Below are positions 23,230 through 35,714 of a stretch of 64,000 bases of DNA, one piece after another (the stretch's first letter is position 1; each line of letters starts with the position of its first letter). The translations under genes were made by a program, and so were the position numbers. The notes beneath the pieces are model-generated. The model saw only the letters and a list, made by a program, of their open reading frames with translations, did not search any database and was not told where the DNA came from. The stretch is from Dromiciops gliroides (Eukaryota > Chordata > Mammalia > Microbiotheria > Microbiotheriidae), in NCBI RefSeq assembly GCF_019393635.1, contig NC_057861.1, positions 721,654,232-721,718,231 of the forward strand, in the 5' to 3' direction.

Positions 23230-25128
23230 ATAAATATGCATGTAAAACTAGTGGGAAAAACCTTTTATATAGGAAAGACCCTGCTTAAGTTTCCTCTTTA
23301 GCAATTGGCATTTTTGTAATGGCACACACTTATACTGCTTGCTGTATGGTAGGAATCTTTTAAAATTCCTGTATGTTTCCTTTTTATTTCTATAAAAAAT
23401 ATATATTTTTGTGCTCACTGGAAAAAAGTACTGAGTTGACACGGTCTGCACACTATTTAAATGTCTGAATATATTTGTATGATCTTATTCACAATAGTTC
23501 CTATGTTATTATTCGTCTAGACACAAGTCTTACAAAATTCAGTTTACCTATAGGGAGATATTACTGTCATGTGCAGAAATCCCTGCTTATTTTCCCCATA
23601 ATTTCACAGAAAAAATATAAGCAAGTATACACGTTTTGCTGGAAAAGATGAAGGCTTCTTAGCCTTTCTCAGACATTTCTTAATCAATCTTAATTAGAAA
23701 CAACTAGCCCTGTGGTATAGCAGGTAGCAGATCCTCAACAGCACTTTATTAATGAAAAGAGCTAAAGTATAGAGTTGTTAAGGGATGTAACTAAGGATAC
23801 TCTGAAAGCCAATGGAAGAATTCAGAAGAGAAGTCAGACTTCTCAGTTTTTGATTCAGTGCACCTTGTTCCTTTCCTTCCCACTGGAAATGGACAAGAAC
23901 GTGATTGAATGTAGAACCTCACTGAATAGCTCACTCAAATCATACAGTGGCATATATGATGTAGAAAACAGGATCTTATCAAGTAATTTGGGAAACTCAG
24001 TAGTGTACTACATTAGTTGAAAATACAGGTACCTTTAAAAAGACAGAACCTTTTGCTGATTTCCAATAGCATCCTTTAAAATATAAATATTTTAGACACT
24101 TTGTATCATAATTTACAGTCTGACAAATTAGGGATTGCAAAAAAGGTAATAAAGTAGAGAAAGGAAATTCACTAGAGAAAAAAGTTCTAGATTTAAGCCG
24201 GCGCCTTAGTGTTTAGTTAATTTAACACTTAATGGGTATATTTCTCAAATACTATCACCCTTTTAAAACTTTCATTGCACTTAAATGACACTACATATAT
24301 TTTTACATCCTGAGGCATAAGAAAGAAAACATAGTGAACAATTTCTCTATAAGGTTTAATAGAAAAGTAATCCTGGTTTGTAAACTACATGACTAATACC
24401 ATTATAAAACAACTTATTTTCTTATACGAATTAATGTGCCATAATTTTTTAGTAAACTCTTTTAGATAATCCAAGGTTGAGTGGTTCATTGCTAATCCAT
24501 TATAGTCTATCAAAATAATTTCTGTGAGAAAGAGAAGTCATTATAGCCAAGAGCACTGGTTCACACCATTTTAGACACATCCAATTGGTTATCATTTCAA
24601 GAGAAGACTAGTGAGCATTAGTGTACACAAATATCAGACCCTGTTTTATCCCATGGAACTATGTCAAAATGTGGGTACCATCATATACTCTCCCCTTTCT
24701 GTAATTGAGAATATAGAGCATTCAGAAAAAAGTGGTCAAAACTTTTTTTTTCTACTTCAAATTTTCTTCACCACCACACAAACTGGAAATTTATTGATTG
24801 GGACCAGCATGACTCTAGATCCTCAAATAGGTAGGAAGAATACAAAGTAGTTGCCTTTTCTCCTAAGGCATGAGGGAAGAAGAGGCAATGGATGAGGTCA
24901 GAACTAGCTTGATTTCTAATAACTCCACCAAAATAAGAAGTATTACAGGTATCACTTAAAGGAGTGGCATCATCTTTCATATGATTTATTTTAAAATACC
25001 CTTTGGCCAATACCCCCAAGAGAAGAAATTCACAAGGGAATCAAGAGTAAATCCCAAAGTAAATTTAGTCTCAAGCATTTTTAAAGTCAGTTTTATATGT
25101 ATTTTTCTTAATAGAATAGAGGATATCA

Positions 25129-25288
25129 GGACAGCTAGGTGGCACAGTGGATAGAGCACCAGCCCTGAAGTCAGGAGTACCTGAGTTCAAATCCGGCCTC
25201 AGACGCTTAACACTTACTAGCTGTATGACCCTGGGCAAGTCACTTAACCCCAATTGCCTCACTAAAAAAAAAAAAAAAAAAAAAAAAA
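25129..25288 (+). mobile_element. tRNA-derived SINE inside the CHL1 3' UTR (antisense)
   Basis: GGACAGCTAGGTGGCACAG head, full body and an uninterrupted run of about 25 A. It lies antisense to the gene, so the CHL1 mRNA would carry a (U)25 tract and the SINE complement. The long pure A tail suggests a fairly recent insertion. Confidence 0.95.
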
Positions 25289-27035
25289 GGTTTTTGTCAT
25301 GGACACCTGAAGGTCATTTACAAATGGACATTTTTTGATATTTACATTCTAATGCCCCAACAAAGCCTGAAAAATCATACTCTGTTAACTTGAGTAAGTA
25401 CATATTCCTATAGAAAACACTTCCATATTATCAATTTCATGTTTTGCCTATACCTTTTCCATAATTATGATAGTTGAAAAAATTTTTAAAAAAGAAAAAA
25501 TTTCCAGTTCCATTGCTGCATTGTCTATTCCAAAAACAAACACAGTTTTTTTGGTTGTTTGTTTTTTTCCATAAAAGAGAGAGGGATATTTAAATTAAAT
25601 CCAAGTTTCCTAAATATCCATTAATAGGTTTAGGTTGATACATATGTAAGGGAGTCATTATTTCAGTTGATTGAAATTCATGTGGATTGTTTCATGCCAA
25701 TTTAAAATAAATTAATTTCAATATTAAATTAATAGGACAAATGCCAATACATACATTTTAAGAATTTACTAAATTTTTACCAAAAAAAGGCATAGAGAGA
25801 CAAACATTTTAATGATGCTCAATGTATGATGCAGGAAACCACAAACAGGAATATCTACAGTAAACAGGTGTATTTTTTCTAAACAATTAGCTAAAGCATA
25901 TTTTGAAAAATATGCAAAAAATTCCATCAATTATTACGAGTTGTATTTGGAGAAAACAAAATCCCAACACATACACAGTTTCTTCAGGTTTGAAAGTTTA
26001 CTTTACTGAATTTCTGAACAGTCAAACTCTGGTAAAGTATAAAACAATAGCTCCCTTATTCTGTACTGTAGCTGTACAAATCCTCATGTTAATGTGTCAC
26101 TTCAACATAAAAATTAAAACCACATCTATATTTTGTACTGTATAAATATCAACAGAATGTGTCCACTCCATTCAGGAAATATATGCTAGCATACCATTAT
26201 AACACCAGACAGGCAAAAAAGAGTCAGTTTAGAAATAGAGTCTTTGAATGAGTTTTAGCTGATACCAGATTACCATTCCAAGCAAGGAAACATTAGGCCT
26301 TCTCTCTCCTAAGTCCATGTCCAGTGGTCCCTTGCAGATGTTTTGGTCCAAGGAAAGAAGCCTGAATATCCAGAGATCCCACGGTAAAGAGAAACCAGAA
26401 ATCAAACTGGATTTGACTAAATAGCCAGAGAGTAATGATTTAAATATCATTGGCTCCAATAACCAGTGTTGGACAAATAAATACTTGTCAACTGATGGGT
26501 CATGGAGAAAGAATCTTAAACAACAAATTTTAAATAATAAATATGGACTTGGTTTCTTCAGTGAATAATTTCAATAAGACATATTTTTTCTTGTTGTTGT
26601 TTTTAATTAACCTGTGTTTCATCTTTCAACTGCTAGGAAAAATAAAGTCAAGCCATGCAATCCTATGAAACTGAATGAATGGGCATGTATAGAATGTGTA
26701 TAAAATTCTGCAAGCCAAGAGAAGTTATGAAAACACATGGGACAGCCCAAAACAGGTATGTGAAGAGAAAACTGATTACTCATTATTTGAGACAAACTAA
26801 GTTGAATCTAATTATCATAGTTATGTTCATTCTTCTTTGAATTCAACCCATGACATCATGGGCCAGAAGAATTTGCTCTTATCTGTCAATGGCAGTGAAT
26901 TGTTCTTGGTTTATTTGCTGGATGTTTGATCCTGGCTAAACCCAGTTCTGTTCCTGTAGACAAAGATTTGCTTATTCATATAGATAAACATGGTAAAATG
27001 AGGTGAGTGTCTCATGCGGCTTATGTACACAGAGT

Positions 27036-27252
27036 TTATGCACGAAGTGGGAAAGTTGCCATTGAACTTCCAGTACTCTCCACTGATCCTTTCTCCTTAG
27101 ACCCAGTGTAAGCACCAATAAATGACCCATCTTCATTGAACAGGCCGTGGTCTCCTTCTCCATAGTCGACTAAGCTATCAGCGCTTTCTGTGACCTGGAG
27201 GTTCCTGTTTAGAGACTGAAGGCTTCCTTTAAGTGGTTTTTCATCACTGTCA
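27036..27252 (-). CDS. CHL1: CHL1 terminal coding exon with FIGAY ankyrin motif and stop
   Basis: The coding part is 217 nt: one base completing Ser, 71 sense codons and the stop TAA at 27036-27038. It encodes SDSDEKPLKGSLQSLN, then ESADSLVDYGEGDHGLFNED, GSFIGAYTGSKEKGS and MATFPLRA. FIGAY is the CHL1 form of the L1-family ankyrin-binding motif, and SDSDEKPL is strongly conserved in the family. The acceptor is TCTTATAG. The C-terminus FPLRA is identical to human CHL1. The exon continues as 3' UTR to lower coordinates. Confidence 0.97.
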
Positions 27253-27914
27253 CTATAAGATAAAAGAAAAGTCTTTAAAAATCTAGAATTATGAGTTTAA
27301 AGGATCATAGGGTTATACAAATAGTCATACCAGCGATTGAGAGTGGAAAAATCTTGGAGGCCAGCACATCTAACTTATTTTACAGACAATTACATGAGGG
27401 TTCAGAGAATGCAAGTGACTACCAACCTGACAAAGGGACTAAATGCTATGGGAGTTGAAAACAGGGCATCAGATTCTAAAATGATTTCTCTTTCTACTGA
27501 ATATTCAGATATGCTAAAACTCACCACAATAAATCTAAACTATTGATAGATTACATAATTTAAAATAAGAGCTGGCAAAAGTCAAGGGAAATCTTCAAGG
27601 AAAGGTCATTTGACATAACTTCAAGTGAAACCTAATTGAAAAGAAGCTTACAAATTTGAAATTTTTTACATTATTTTCTAATTACCAATATTCTATATAT
27701 TAAGTGGATTATATTTATTCATTCCTTTCTAGTAAAAATAAAATGGAAGCATTTGTGAAAAAAACTAAGGTTTATAACTTAAAAAAAAATCTGAAACACT
27801 TATTTGCCAGGATGTGTATCCTTATACATAGTGACAGAAGCTGTGATTTTCTTTACATGAGGAAATCTCAGATTGGGTCATTTCTTCTACAAATGAAAGG
27901 TTAGCGTCTTCTTT

Positions 27915-28045
27915 GTGACTTACAGATTCAAAATAACACTAGGCACTAATATGTTAAGTGACTTACCCAGGCTAGCACTGTCAGTACGTGTTGATAAAAG
28001 GATTCCAACCCAGAACTTTCTGGCTTCTTATTCATTATCATATGA
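27915..28045 (-). mobile_element. CORE-SINE/MIR-type fragment
   Basis: GTTAAGTGACTTACCCAGGC followed by CCAACCCAGAACTTTCTGGC. Confidence 0.6.
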
Positions 28046-28279
28046 TGACTCTTCATTTATTCATATTGATCTAGATCCTTTCTAGGTCATATGAATATAT
28101 GAAAAGGTATATACATATGTATGAAATTTACTTTAAGCTTTTTGATAAGATGAACTGAATCCCATTGAAAATATTTTATATTTGCTTTTTAAATAAATTA
28201 TTTAGCATTTCATTTTGGGGGAAAAGGTTTCTTCATAACAACTCTTTGATGTAAATACAGTGTAACTGTTATTCTAGAT

Positions 28280-28480
28280 AGAGAAAGTATAGGAAGTGCA
28301 GAGTTATGAATTTGAAGTCTGAGGACCCTGATTCAAATCCCATCTCTACCACTTTCTCCCAGTAAGACATTAGGTAAATCACCTAACCAATTCTAGGATC
28401 TATTTCTTAATTTGCAAAATGAAGGTATGGACTAGCTGACCTGTAAGCTTTCAATCAAATCTAAATCCATAGTGCTACAA
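28280..28480 (+). mobile_element. CORE-SINE/MIR-type element
   Basis: GATTCAAATCCCATCTCTAC, AGGTAAATCACCTAACC and TTAATTTGCAAAATGAAGG are the sense landmarks. Confidence 0.7.
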
Positions 28481-29069
28481 CACCTATTACCAGTGAGGAA
28501 ATAGCATGAGAAAAGAGTCATTGAATAGGCTCCCAAAGCTACTGTCATAACTTTGTTTTGTGACTCCCAAACCAGTATCTTGCTATGTCACTAGCTCTCC
28601 TGTACTGCCTCTTTCCAGGTTCTTTTTTTTTTAAATATAGTTAATTCTTAGTTTAAATGCTGGGTGATACTTCTTTGGGGAATAATAAATTGTTCTTAAA
28701 TATATTGAAATAAATGAATTGCAAAATATATGTCAATCTTCTGCTATTTCAATATCTATATGCAAATAAAAAACTTTTTTCTTTCTTTCTGCATTTTTCT
28801 ACATATAGAAATACCACTATGCAAGGAAAAAATGGATTCTTTTAATAACTTAAAACCCAGAAAATGAAAAAATACACCAAAGAAATCTATAGCACCTTTC
28901 CATCAACACTATCTACATCACTTCATTAGATATTTTTGCCTATTGATTTTGATCTGACTAATAAAGTATAATACTATAAGATTTTATATACCAATGAATA
29001 CTACATTATTTCTTTACCAGTTTCACATTTGATTGTTTTCTGTTGTTTTTGTTTTTCTTGTGAAATTAC

Positions 29070-29142
29070 CTGTACTCGCCAAATGTTTCATCTTTTCCAG
29101 ACTGAACTTCTGGGTCTGGATGTAAATCTTCTTTCTCTTTAA
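29070..29142 (-). CDS. CHL1: CHL1 exon: cytoplasmic tail with HPD motif
   Basis: The 73-nt exon encodes VKEKEDLHPDPEVQSGKDET and FGEY. HPD is the J-domain-like tripeptide described in the CHL1 tail as the contact for Hsc70 and related synaptic chaperones; it is intact here. The acceptor ends CCTATAG and the donor is GTAATT. It starts in phase 1 (split Val) and ends in phase 2 (AG of a Ser codon). Human has QSVKDETFGEYS, so only one residue of this end differs. Confidence 0.95.
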
Positions 29143-29622
29143 CTATAGGGAAAACAAATCATTATTTTGAAGAAAAAAAATACTTTTGCTATGTTGGTTC
29201 ATTATATTGTTCGCAGTAACATTGAACATATTTTATTACACTAGAACAGATTTTTTTCTCAATAATTTTGCATGTGTCTACTCAGGAAATTCTCAGATTC
29301 ACCATTAAAAAACAAACAATGAAGGAAAAATAGAGTTCTTTGGCCCTATGTTTACCTATTTGTCCCTAGAATAGTCAAAATATTTGGACAGACACCCATT
29401 TCTGGGGAAGGAAGGAGGCAAACTTAATGAATAGTAGGTATAGTCTAGAATATTTGGGGCTCTTAACAATTAAATTATATATTTTCTTTGTTTAAAAGAT
29501 ATTGTGTTGTAATGTAATATTTACATTGGAGAGGTAGCATGGAGTAAGGAAAATATAGATTAAAGAAGCAAAATAATAGAATTTTAATCTTATTGAGTTT
29601 TTTAAAATCTTATTTACTCTTT

Positions 29623-29770
29623 GTTTTTTTTGGGGGGAGGGCAATGGGGGTTAAGTGATTTGCCCAGTGTCACACAGCTAGTAAGTGTCAAGTGTCTGAG
29701 GCTGGATTTGAACTCAGGTCCTCCTGAATCCAGGGCCAGTGCTTTATCCACTGCACCACCTAGCTGCCCC
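29623..29770 (-). mobile_element. tRNA-derived SINE with 16-bp target-site duplication
   Basis: AATCTTATTTACTCTT is perfect at 29607-29622 and 29771-29786, typical of L1-type retrotransposition and of a young copy. It is in the sense orientation of the gene. Confidence 0.96.
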
Positions 29771-30884
29771 AATCTTATTTACTCTTAATTGCAGAAAAGT
29801 GTTCAGAGCTGGTCTAATCAACCTCTGTCCTTCTCTGCCTGCCTATTCATTTTACAAATAAGCCTTCTGGGGCCAGAGAAGCAACCTGACTTACCCAAGG
29901 TTGTACATGTCAGAGTCTAACAACCAATGAGTGAGAAAATCATTTAAATAGTTTAAATAATATTTTCTCATTAGTGAAAAAAGGATGAAATTACTTAATG
30001 CTACCTACCACACAATGAGCTCATGAGGAACAAAAGGAATAATCTATATAAAAGTATTTTGTAATATACAAAGTGACATAAAAATATAAATTATATTCAA
30101 AAGCTTAATTCAGATCAATTCTGGTAAAAAAAAAAAGATGAGATTGGTTCTTTTATTTGGTTTAATTAAATACTCTCCCAGATCTATATTTTCTTCAAAA
30201 ATAAAATCTCAACTTTCTTGGCTAGAGGTAGAAGTTTGGAATGGTGTGACTAAAAAGGAAAAGAAGCCTATGGGAGAATTTTCTTTTATTTGCTGCTAAA
30301 TATGAGCTCTTCTGGGCTCCACGTTGATTCAAAAGTTGTATCCAGAACAAAGATGATCTCTCTATCATGGTACTTCTCTTTATTCCAGCTCAAAATGCAT
30401 AATAAACTCATTTGGATTTTTCCCCATTTTTTAGCCATAAGAAAGGAAAAAGTTTAGTATTATTTTTCAGAAAATTTTAAGCATATGACATTATTTGTTC
30501 ACACTTAGTGAGAAGTGAGTTCAGAAACTTGATCCCTTGATTCAATCATTTCTGCAGTAAAACCCATCTTATCTCTTTCACTTAATAAGGTTTTTTTAAT
30601 ATGTGTCATGAATGGCTGGTGTAAGCATGCTATATACAGAATGTTACCAAAGAAGATTTGTACACTAGTAATGTCATAAAGGCATCTATCGTGCATTTGG
30701 TCCACTTCACAGAACTTCTGTAGATTTACTAAATGAAATAGGCAAGAACTACCTGAGATGAGAAAACATGAGTGGGAATAAAAATTTTGCATGAATGGAG
30801 GAAGTACCCACACTGTTGAAATCATGGCTCTATCACAATATTAACATTTAAACCTTACCTACAATCCAAAGTCAAATTACATTC

Positions 30885-31060
30885 AATCAGATTCAATAGT
30901 CATTGGGCACCTACTGCATACAAGACAGTATACTAGGTAGTTATTTACAGGAATATAAAAAGCAATGACAGTTCTTGACCTCAATAAAATTGCAACCTTT
31001 TATGAGGTACAGTACATCAAATGGATATATAAGCACCCAATTACCATACTGAAAGCCAAA
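30885..31060 (-). mobile_element. L2 LINE fragment
   Basis: GGGCACCTACTGCATACAAG and CAGTTCTTGACCTCAATAAA resemble antisense L2 (ACCTACTATGTGCCAGGCA ... CCTGCTCTCAAGGAG). Confidence 0.5.
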
Positions 31061-31154
31061 ATATGACCTGTCCTTGAAGGAGTGGTCAAAGGAATATACA
31101 TATTCTGAGAAAGGAAAGATTCCATCTGATTGAGGAAAACAGGAAGTTTTCTTA

Positions 31155-31362
31155 GTGCTAGGATCATATATTTAGAGATAGAAAAGACCTCAGAATCTAT
31201 CAGGTCTAGCCTTCACATCTAACAAATGAAGAAACTGAGATTCAGAGTGCTTAAGTTATTTATCCAGATTTATAATGTTATTTGGGGGGGGGCAATATCT
31301 GAACCTAGGTCTTCTTGACTCCAAGTGCAGTACTCTAACTATAAAACCACTCTACCTCTGAA
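31155..31362 (-). mobile_element. CORE-SINE/MIR-type element
   Basis: AATGAAGAAACTGAGATTCA, CTGAACCTAGGTCTTCTTG and GACTCCAAGTGCAGTACTC. Confidence 0.7.
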
Positions 31363-31479
31363 GCTGGACTGTGTCAACTAAGTTGGCTCTTGAAAGATGG
31401 AAATAATTATTCTGCTAAATGACACAAAAGAGCTGATATTTTTAAATCACTATATTCACATGTGACAGTATAGTATTAC

Positions 31480-31611
31480 CTGAGTATTTTCCACCTTTGT
31501 TCCTCCTCACAAAGCAAATAGTTAACAATATTAATGTAAGAAGAGCTATGGCACACATCAGTCCAATAAACCATCCTTGGGTAGAGATGTTATCATATAA
31601 CCCCGCATATC
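31480..31611 (-). CDS. CHL1: CHL1 exon: transmembrane helix and start of cytoplasmic tail
   Basis: The 132-nt exon encodes [14 protein letters not shown], a hydrophobic helix of about 22 residues ([20 protein letters not shown]) and the stop-transfer RRNKGGKYS. With the first codon of the next exon this gives KGGKYSV; human CHL1 has RGGKYSV, a membrane-proximal motif reported to link CHL1 to ERM actin adaptors, so a conservative R-to-K change is seen. The acceptor ends CAACAG and the donor is GTAATA. Both ends are phase 1. Confidence 0.96.
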
Positions 31612-32254
31612 CTGTTGTAGAGAAAGAGAAGTATAATACATAATTTGAGACTTGTCACACTGGGGCAATCAGACAATGTTACTCTCAAAAATAAATAATC
31701 AATCAAACAAATACATATATAGATCATCAAAATACTGCTTAGCACTCCTGTCACTTCCAACTCTAGTCATTTCTATTTTGCTTTTTAGAGATTCCAATTC
31801 TTTGATATTTTCATGGAGGGCATTATCAAATGTGTCTTTATTTTCCAGAAAGTTACAACCCAGGTTACATTTGATTCAATTAGTAAAGGAGAACAGGAGA
31901 AATAAAGTTATATACCAAAGCAGTATTATGCAAGAAAAAGTGAAGCGCACATCAGTTGCATGCAGATTTTCTCAAAGAAGCCTCTTAAAACATGCATTAA
32001 TTAGCAGTGCTAATTAATTAATTAAGTAAATAACAACCATAGTATTGGCTAAACATGGCTACTGATTAGTTAAGGATATGTCTAAATTTTTCATTTTGCT
32101 AATTTGCAAATACTGCCCAAAGATGAACTGAAAACTGTGATTCCATTAATTTACCTTTCCATAAGTTCACCAATAACTTAGGCAAGAATGCAAAATTATA
32201 TCATCCACAGAACATATTTCATATTCTCACCCCAGAATGCCTTTGATTTCTCAC
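31612..32254 (-). other. CHL1 intron
   Basis: GTGAGA...CAACAG intron of 643 bp with no clear repeat. A 121-codon plus-strand frame at 31652-32017 is antisense to the gene and matches nothing. Confidence 0.85.
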
Positions 32255-32416
32255 CTCTCCCCCTTGTCTCAATAACATCTTCAAAAATGCTATTGTTATC
32301 AACCCAATTCTTAGTCACTAGACGAACTGTATGTTCAGTTTCAGAGTCAAATGTCTGAAGAGGGTGAACCTTTTGGGTAGGATTTACTGCTTCTGAAATC
32401 TTCTCAACATTCTTAC
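32255..32416 (-). CDS. CHL1: CHL1 exon: extracellular juxtamembrane segment
   Basis: The 162-nt exon encodes about 54 residues between FN3 domain 4 and the membrane: SKNVEKISEAVNPTQKVHP, then EHTVRLVTKNWVDNNSIFED and VIETRGR. This partial FN3-like stalk is the part of CHL1 family members that is cut by ADAM proteases. It is the most diverged of the intact exons, but EH-VRL-TKNW and SIF-DVIETRGR are shared with human. NNS is a possible glycosylation sequon. The acceptor is TTTCATAG and the donor GTGAGA. Both ends are phase 1. Confidence 0.93.
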
Positions 32417-32599
32417 CTATGAAAGGTACATAGTCAAGTCATATGCATTCTTTAAAATAAAAGTAGGACTTTGAAATGGAAAGATATTATTATTCCTGGT
32501 GAACAAGACAGACATTCTTTAGCGTTTTTCCTTCTTGAACATTTCCTAAATTTAAGGGAAGAAAAGACCATAAAAAAGAGGTATGCTGTCTTTTCTGCT

Positions 32600-33075
32600 A
32601 TTCAGCATTTTGTTATTCATCAGTCAGCCATCTAGACTTTATTAAATGTCTCCTGTGCATCAGGCACTCTGAGCAGTGGGAGAACAAAGAAAACCAAAAG
32701 CCAGTTCCTCCTCTCAAGAAGGACACAGCTCGAGGGAAGAAACAACAGGAAAACAGCTCAGTATAAACAGGATATATATAGGACAAATTGCAAATAATCT
32801 TTGAGGAAAGGTGCTAAGATTAAGGAAGACTAAGAAAGGTAGAAGGTATGACTTCAGCATGGGCTTTAAGGGAGCCAGGAAAGTCAGGGAATGGAGATGA
32901 GAAAGAAATGAATATCAAATATGGAGGCAATAAGTGAAAATACTAAGAGTTGGAAAGTGAACTAGAAAGCAGACCAGTGTCACTGAATCAATGAGAATGT
33001 GTTTTAAGAAGACTGGAAAAGTAGGATGGGGTCAGGTTATGGAGTGCTTTAAAAGCCTAACAGAAGATTTTTTTT
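32600..33075 (-). mobile_element. L2 LINE fragment
   Basis: GTGCATCAGGCACTCTGAG, AGCCAGTTCCTCCTCTCAAG, CAGACCAGTGTCACTGAATC and TTATGGAGTGCTTTAAAAGC follow antisense L2 in order over 470 bp. Confidence 0.7.
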
Positions 33076-33611
33076 TAATTTTTGATTTTAGCAGGAGCTA
33101 CTAAATTTGATTGTATGAAGTGATTCCTTGTACTTTTAAAATTTGTATAGATTGATAATATATATTTCCAAGATCATTAAACTCAGTTACCCCCTTAAAC
33201 TTTTTGAAAAAAAAAAAAACAATCTGCTTTTATTATAAATAATTTGACTTGACATTATGGACTTCATTTATTTATTTGTATATTTTTGTTCATTTATTGG
33301 ATTTCCTACCCCCATGTTTGGTAGGAAGAATTGGTTATTGGATTGCTTAATAATCTCTACTCAAATCTGATGTTTTATTACAGTATCTTCTTTGATAATG
33401 GGCCAGATATTCTGCTTGCCTCTGTTTTCTACTCCATCAAAATGGAAACTGAGACAAAAAATAATTTATTATATACAAAACTAAAATTTTTATCTTCTTT
33501 GTGGTTATAAAATATCATAAAATACTGGGATAGAAAACAATGTAGATTTGTATGCCTTTTAAAATGAAATCCTTTAAGTAAAGTCCCAAATGGAATTACA
33601 GAATACAGTTC

Positions 33612-33695
33612 CATTCAACAAATATTTACTAAACACTTTTACATCTTAGGATCTGTGCTTGGCAATGAATATTCAAATAAAGAAGTTATAATTCA
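33612..33695 (-). mobile_element. L2 LINE 3' end fragment
   Basis: CATTCAACAAATATTTACTA and GGATCTGTGCTTGGCAATG. Confidence 0.5.
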
Positions 33696-35714
33696 TTTTA
33701 TTTTAGTGATATCAATAAACACTCCACAGAAAAAGTAAGATTAAATAACATGACCCAAGTGTTATAATGGGAAACTTAATATTTCCCCAGTGAAATATGT
33801 TTGCTTTCTGTTCAGTAGCATCTAGATCTAGCATCTAATACATTCCTTGTAATTGTTCCTCTGATTACCAGACAATTCTCATGACAATAAATATGAAGCC
33901 TAAAATTTTAGTAATCAGTTTGGAAGTGAAAAATAAATGTATTGCTTGCAGCCTGCAGCATCATGAGTTATTAGAAACCATAGTGGCAGTCTAAAGATGT
34001 TAGATGTGAGAAGCCTATGACAATTTTATTGAGAGGACTTGAAATGGGAGAGTTTGTGTGTATCTTTGATCCAAGGAGATTTAATTATTATAATACCCAT
34101 AGGACCTTTTTTATAAAGCAAGAAAAGAATTGAAAGGCTCCTACCTAATAATCATAGCTGACCATAACCTTTAGAGTGAACACTCTGGATAGAAAGGCAA
34201 CAGAGGCCCACAACACATCCAGTGTGAGTTTTGGGTAAATTGTAAAGATAACTTTCCAAGAAATTTTTATGTGTATACATATTTATCTGTCATATATCCA
34301 TCATCTATTATGATTTATAAAGAAAAAGATGTAAATATATGATGCACACACATGCACACAGGCAAACACAGTATAGGTAGCATCTTACCTCTTATTGTTC
34401 AATGTTTTGACTATACAATGAAATATTGTTAATCGATACACTTTATTGCCTTAAAAGGAGAGGTTAGAACCAAGAATTGAATAGTGAGACTATCTCTCTG
34501 AACTTTAGTGTTCTCTTAAGAATAAAGCCTTAAATGGATTATTTAAATGGAACAAAGAGAAAACAATCCTGTGAGATAATTTCTAACATTTACACAAGGT
34601 CTCATTTTTTAAATGTGTATTGGTATCATATTATTCCTCAGTGGAAATAATTTTGGGTTATGGTTTTTACTGTGGGTTTTTTTTTAATTTCTACTTTTTA
34701 ATAGGCCATGTTGACGTCCTTTGAGGAAATATATTTCCATCTTTTTCCTGGTAAATATGATTGTGTGTTGCACCAAAATACGTATAGAAGAAAAACCATT
34801 GTCAACTGGGAAAGGGGCTGGTAGATGGATTAGAATATATGCAGAAGCCTGGAGAAGCAAAAAGTGAAGAAATATTTCCTCCTAAAGTAAACTGAAACAC
34901 AAGGTTATTGAAGAAATTAGCTTTAGAAAATGGAAAGTGGTTATCAGAGCTTTAAATTGCAGGAAGGATTTAGCATTAATTAAACCTTTGACTACCATCC
35001 CAGATGAATTTGACAGCAGAATTATGAGACATAGCATCACAACTATCAACAAACTAAAAAGTCCTCATTTTAAAGATTTCAACTCAAGTTAGTGCTTAAA
35101 TAAGCAGTTATTCCATGAAACCCTTTTATGAATCCTGGACTTTGGTGCATGAACCCTAGAGAAGCACTTTGTCTCAGAGAAAGCATTGCTGATTCAGGCA
35201 CAGTGAAGTAGTGGGCCTGGATATCTCTTTTCCATTCACAAAGATCTTACCCAGAATTTGCAGTGAGTCTCCTGAGAGAACCTCAGTAGCAAGTATGGCA
35301 TCCCATGAGCCTGTTTATATCCCTGAACCATTTTGAGTCAACTACAGGAAAGTTCATCAGAAATGGAAGCCATGGCTAGTGGGCATTTTTCAGGCATTGT
35401 CAAAATGTAATTGCTGTTACAAACAAGCAAATCAATCTTTTAGTTCATGAGGAATTAGTTTTGTTGCCTGATGATCAATTTCTACCAGTGGATAATTCAG
35501 ACATTGCATAATTTTTTTTGGTTACATGTTTTCTCTCAACACATAGGTGAAGATAAGTGGGGCTGTCAAGACCTTGAAAAAGAATATGTCATAAATCTAT
35601 ATGCATATGCTATTCAGCCCTGGCCTGTATTTAAACACACACATTTGTAATTATTTTCATGAGTGAAACATTTCACTTAAATTTCTCTCTTCTACCCTCT
35701 TCCCCAATTATAAA

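Larger units (their letters stand above)
22600..27035 (-). other. CHL1: CHL1 3' UTR (probable extent)
   Basis: Below the stop codon the sequence is AT-rich, has no splice-like exon structure and carries only one recent SINE (25129-25288) in 4.4 kb, against roughly one per 2 kb elsewhere. The human CHL1 3' UTR is, from memory, close to 4 kb, so a similar length is expected. AATAAA signals on the minus strand lie at 23224-23229 (followed by GTGTTTGTG) and 22624-22629. The lower limit given uses the second. Many other AATAAA words occur in this AT-rich stretch, so the end is uncertain. Confidence 0.5.
27253..29069 (-). other. CHL1 intron
   Basis: GTAATT...TTATAG intron between the HPD and FIGAY exons. 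It holds two MIR-type copies and otherwise AT-rich unrecognised sequence. Confidence 0.85.
29143..31479 (-). other. CHL1 intron
   Basis: GTAATA...CTATAG intron. Contents: one SINE (29623-29770), L2 and MIR fragments near 30.9-31.4 kb, and unrecognised sequence. A 106-codon minus frame at 30505-30825 has no splice context and no CHL1 similarity. Confidence 0.85.

Noticed and set aside
30505-30825. 106-codon minus-strand frame in a CHL1 intron, considered as an extra exon
   Set aside because: No AG/GT borders in a fitting phase, and no counterpart in CHL1 between the transmembrane and HPD exons.
31652-32017. 121-codon plus-strand open frame, the second longest in the window
   Set aside because: It is antisense to CHL1 within an intron, overlaps no known domain, has no promoter or splice context and has an AT-rich intron-like composition.
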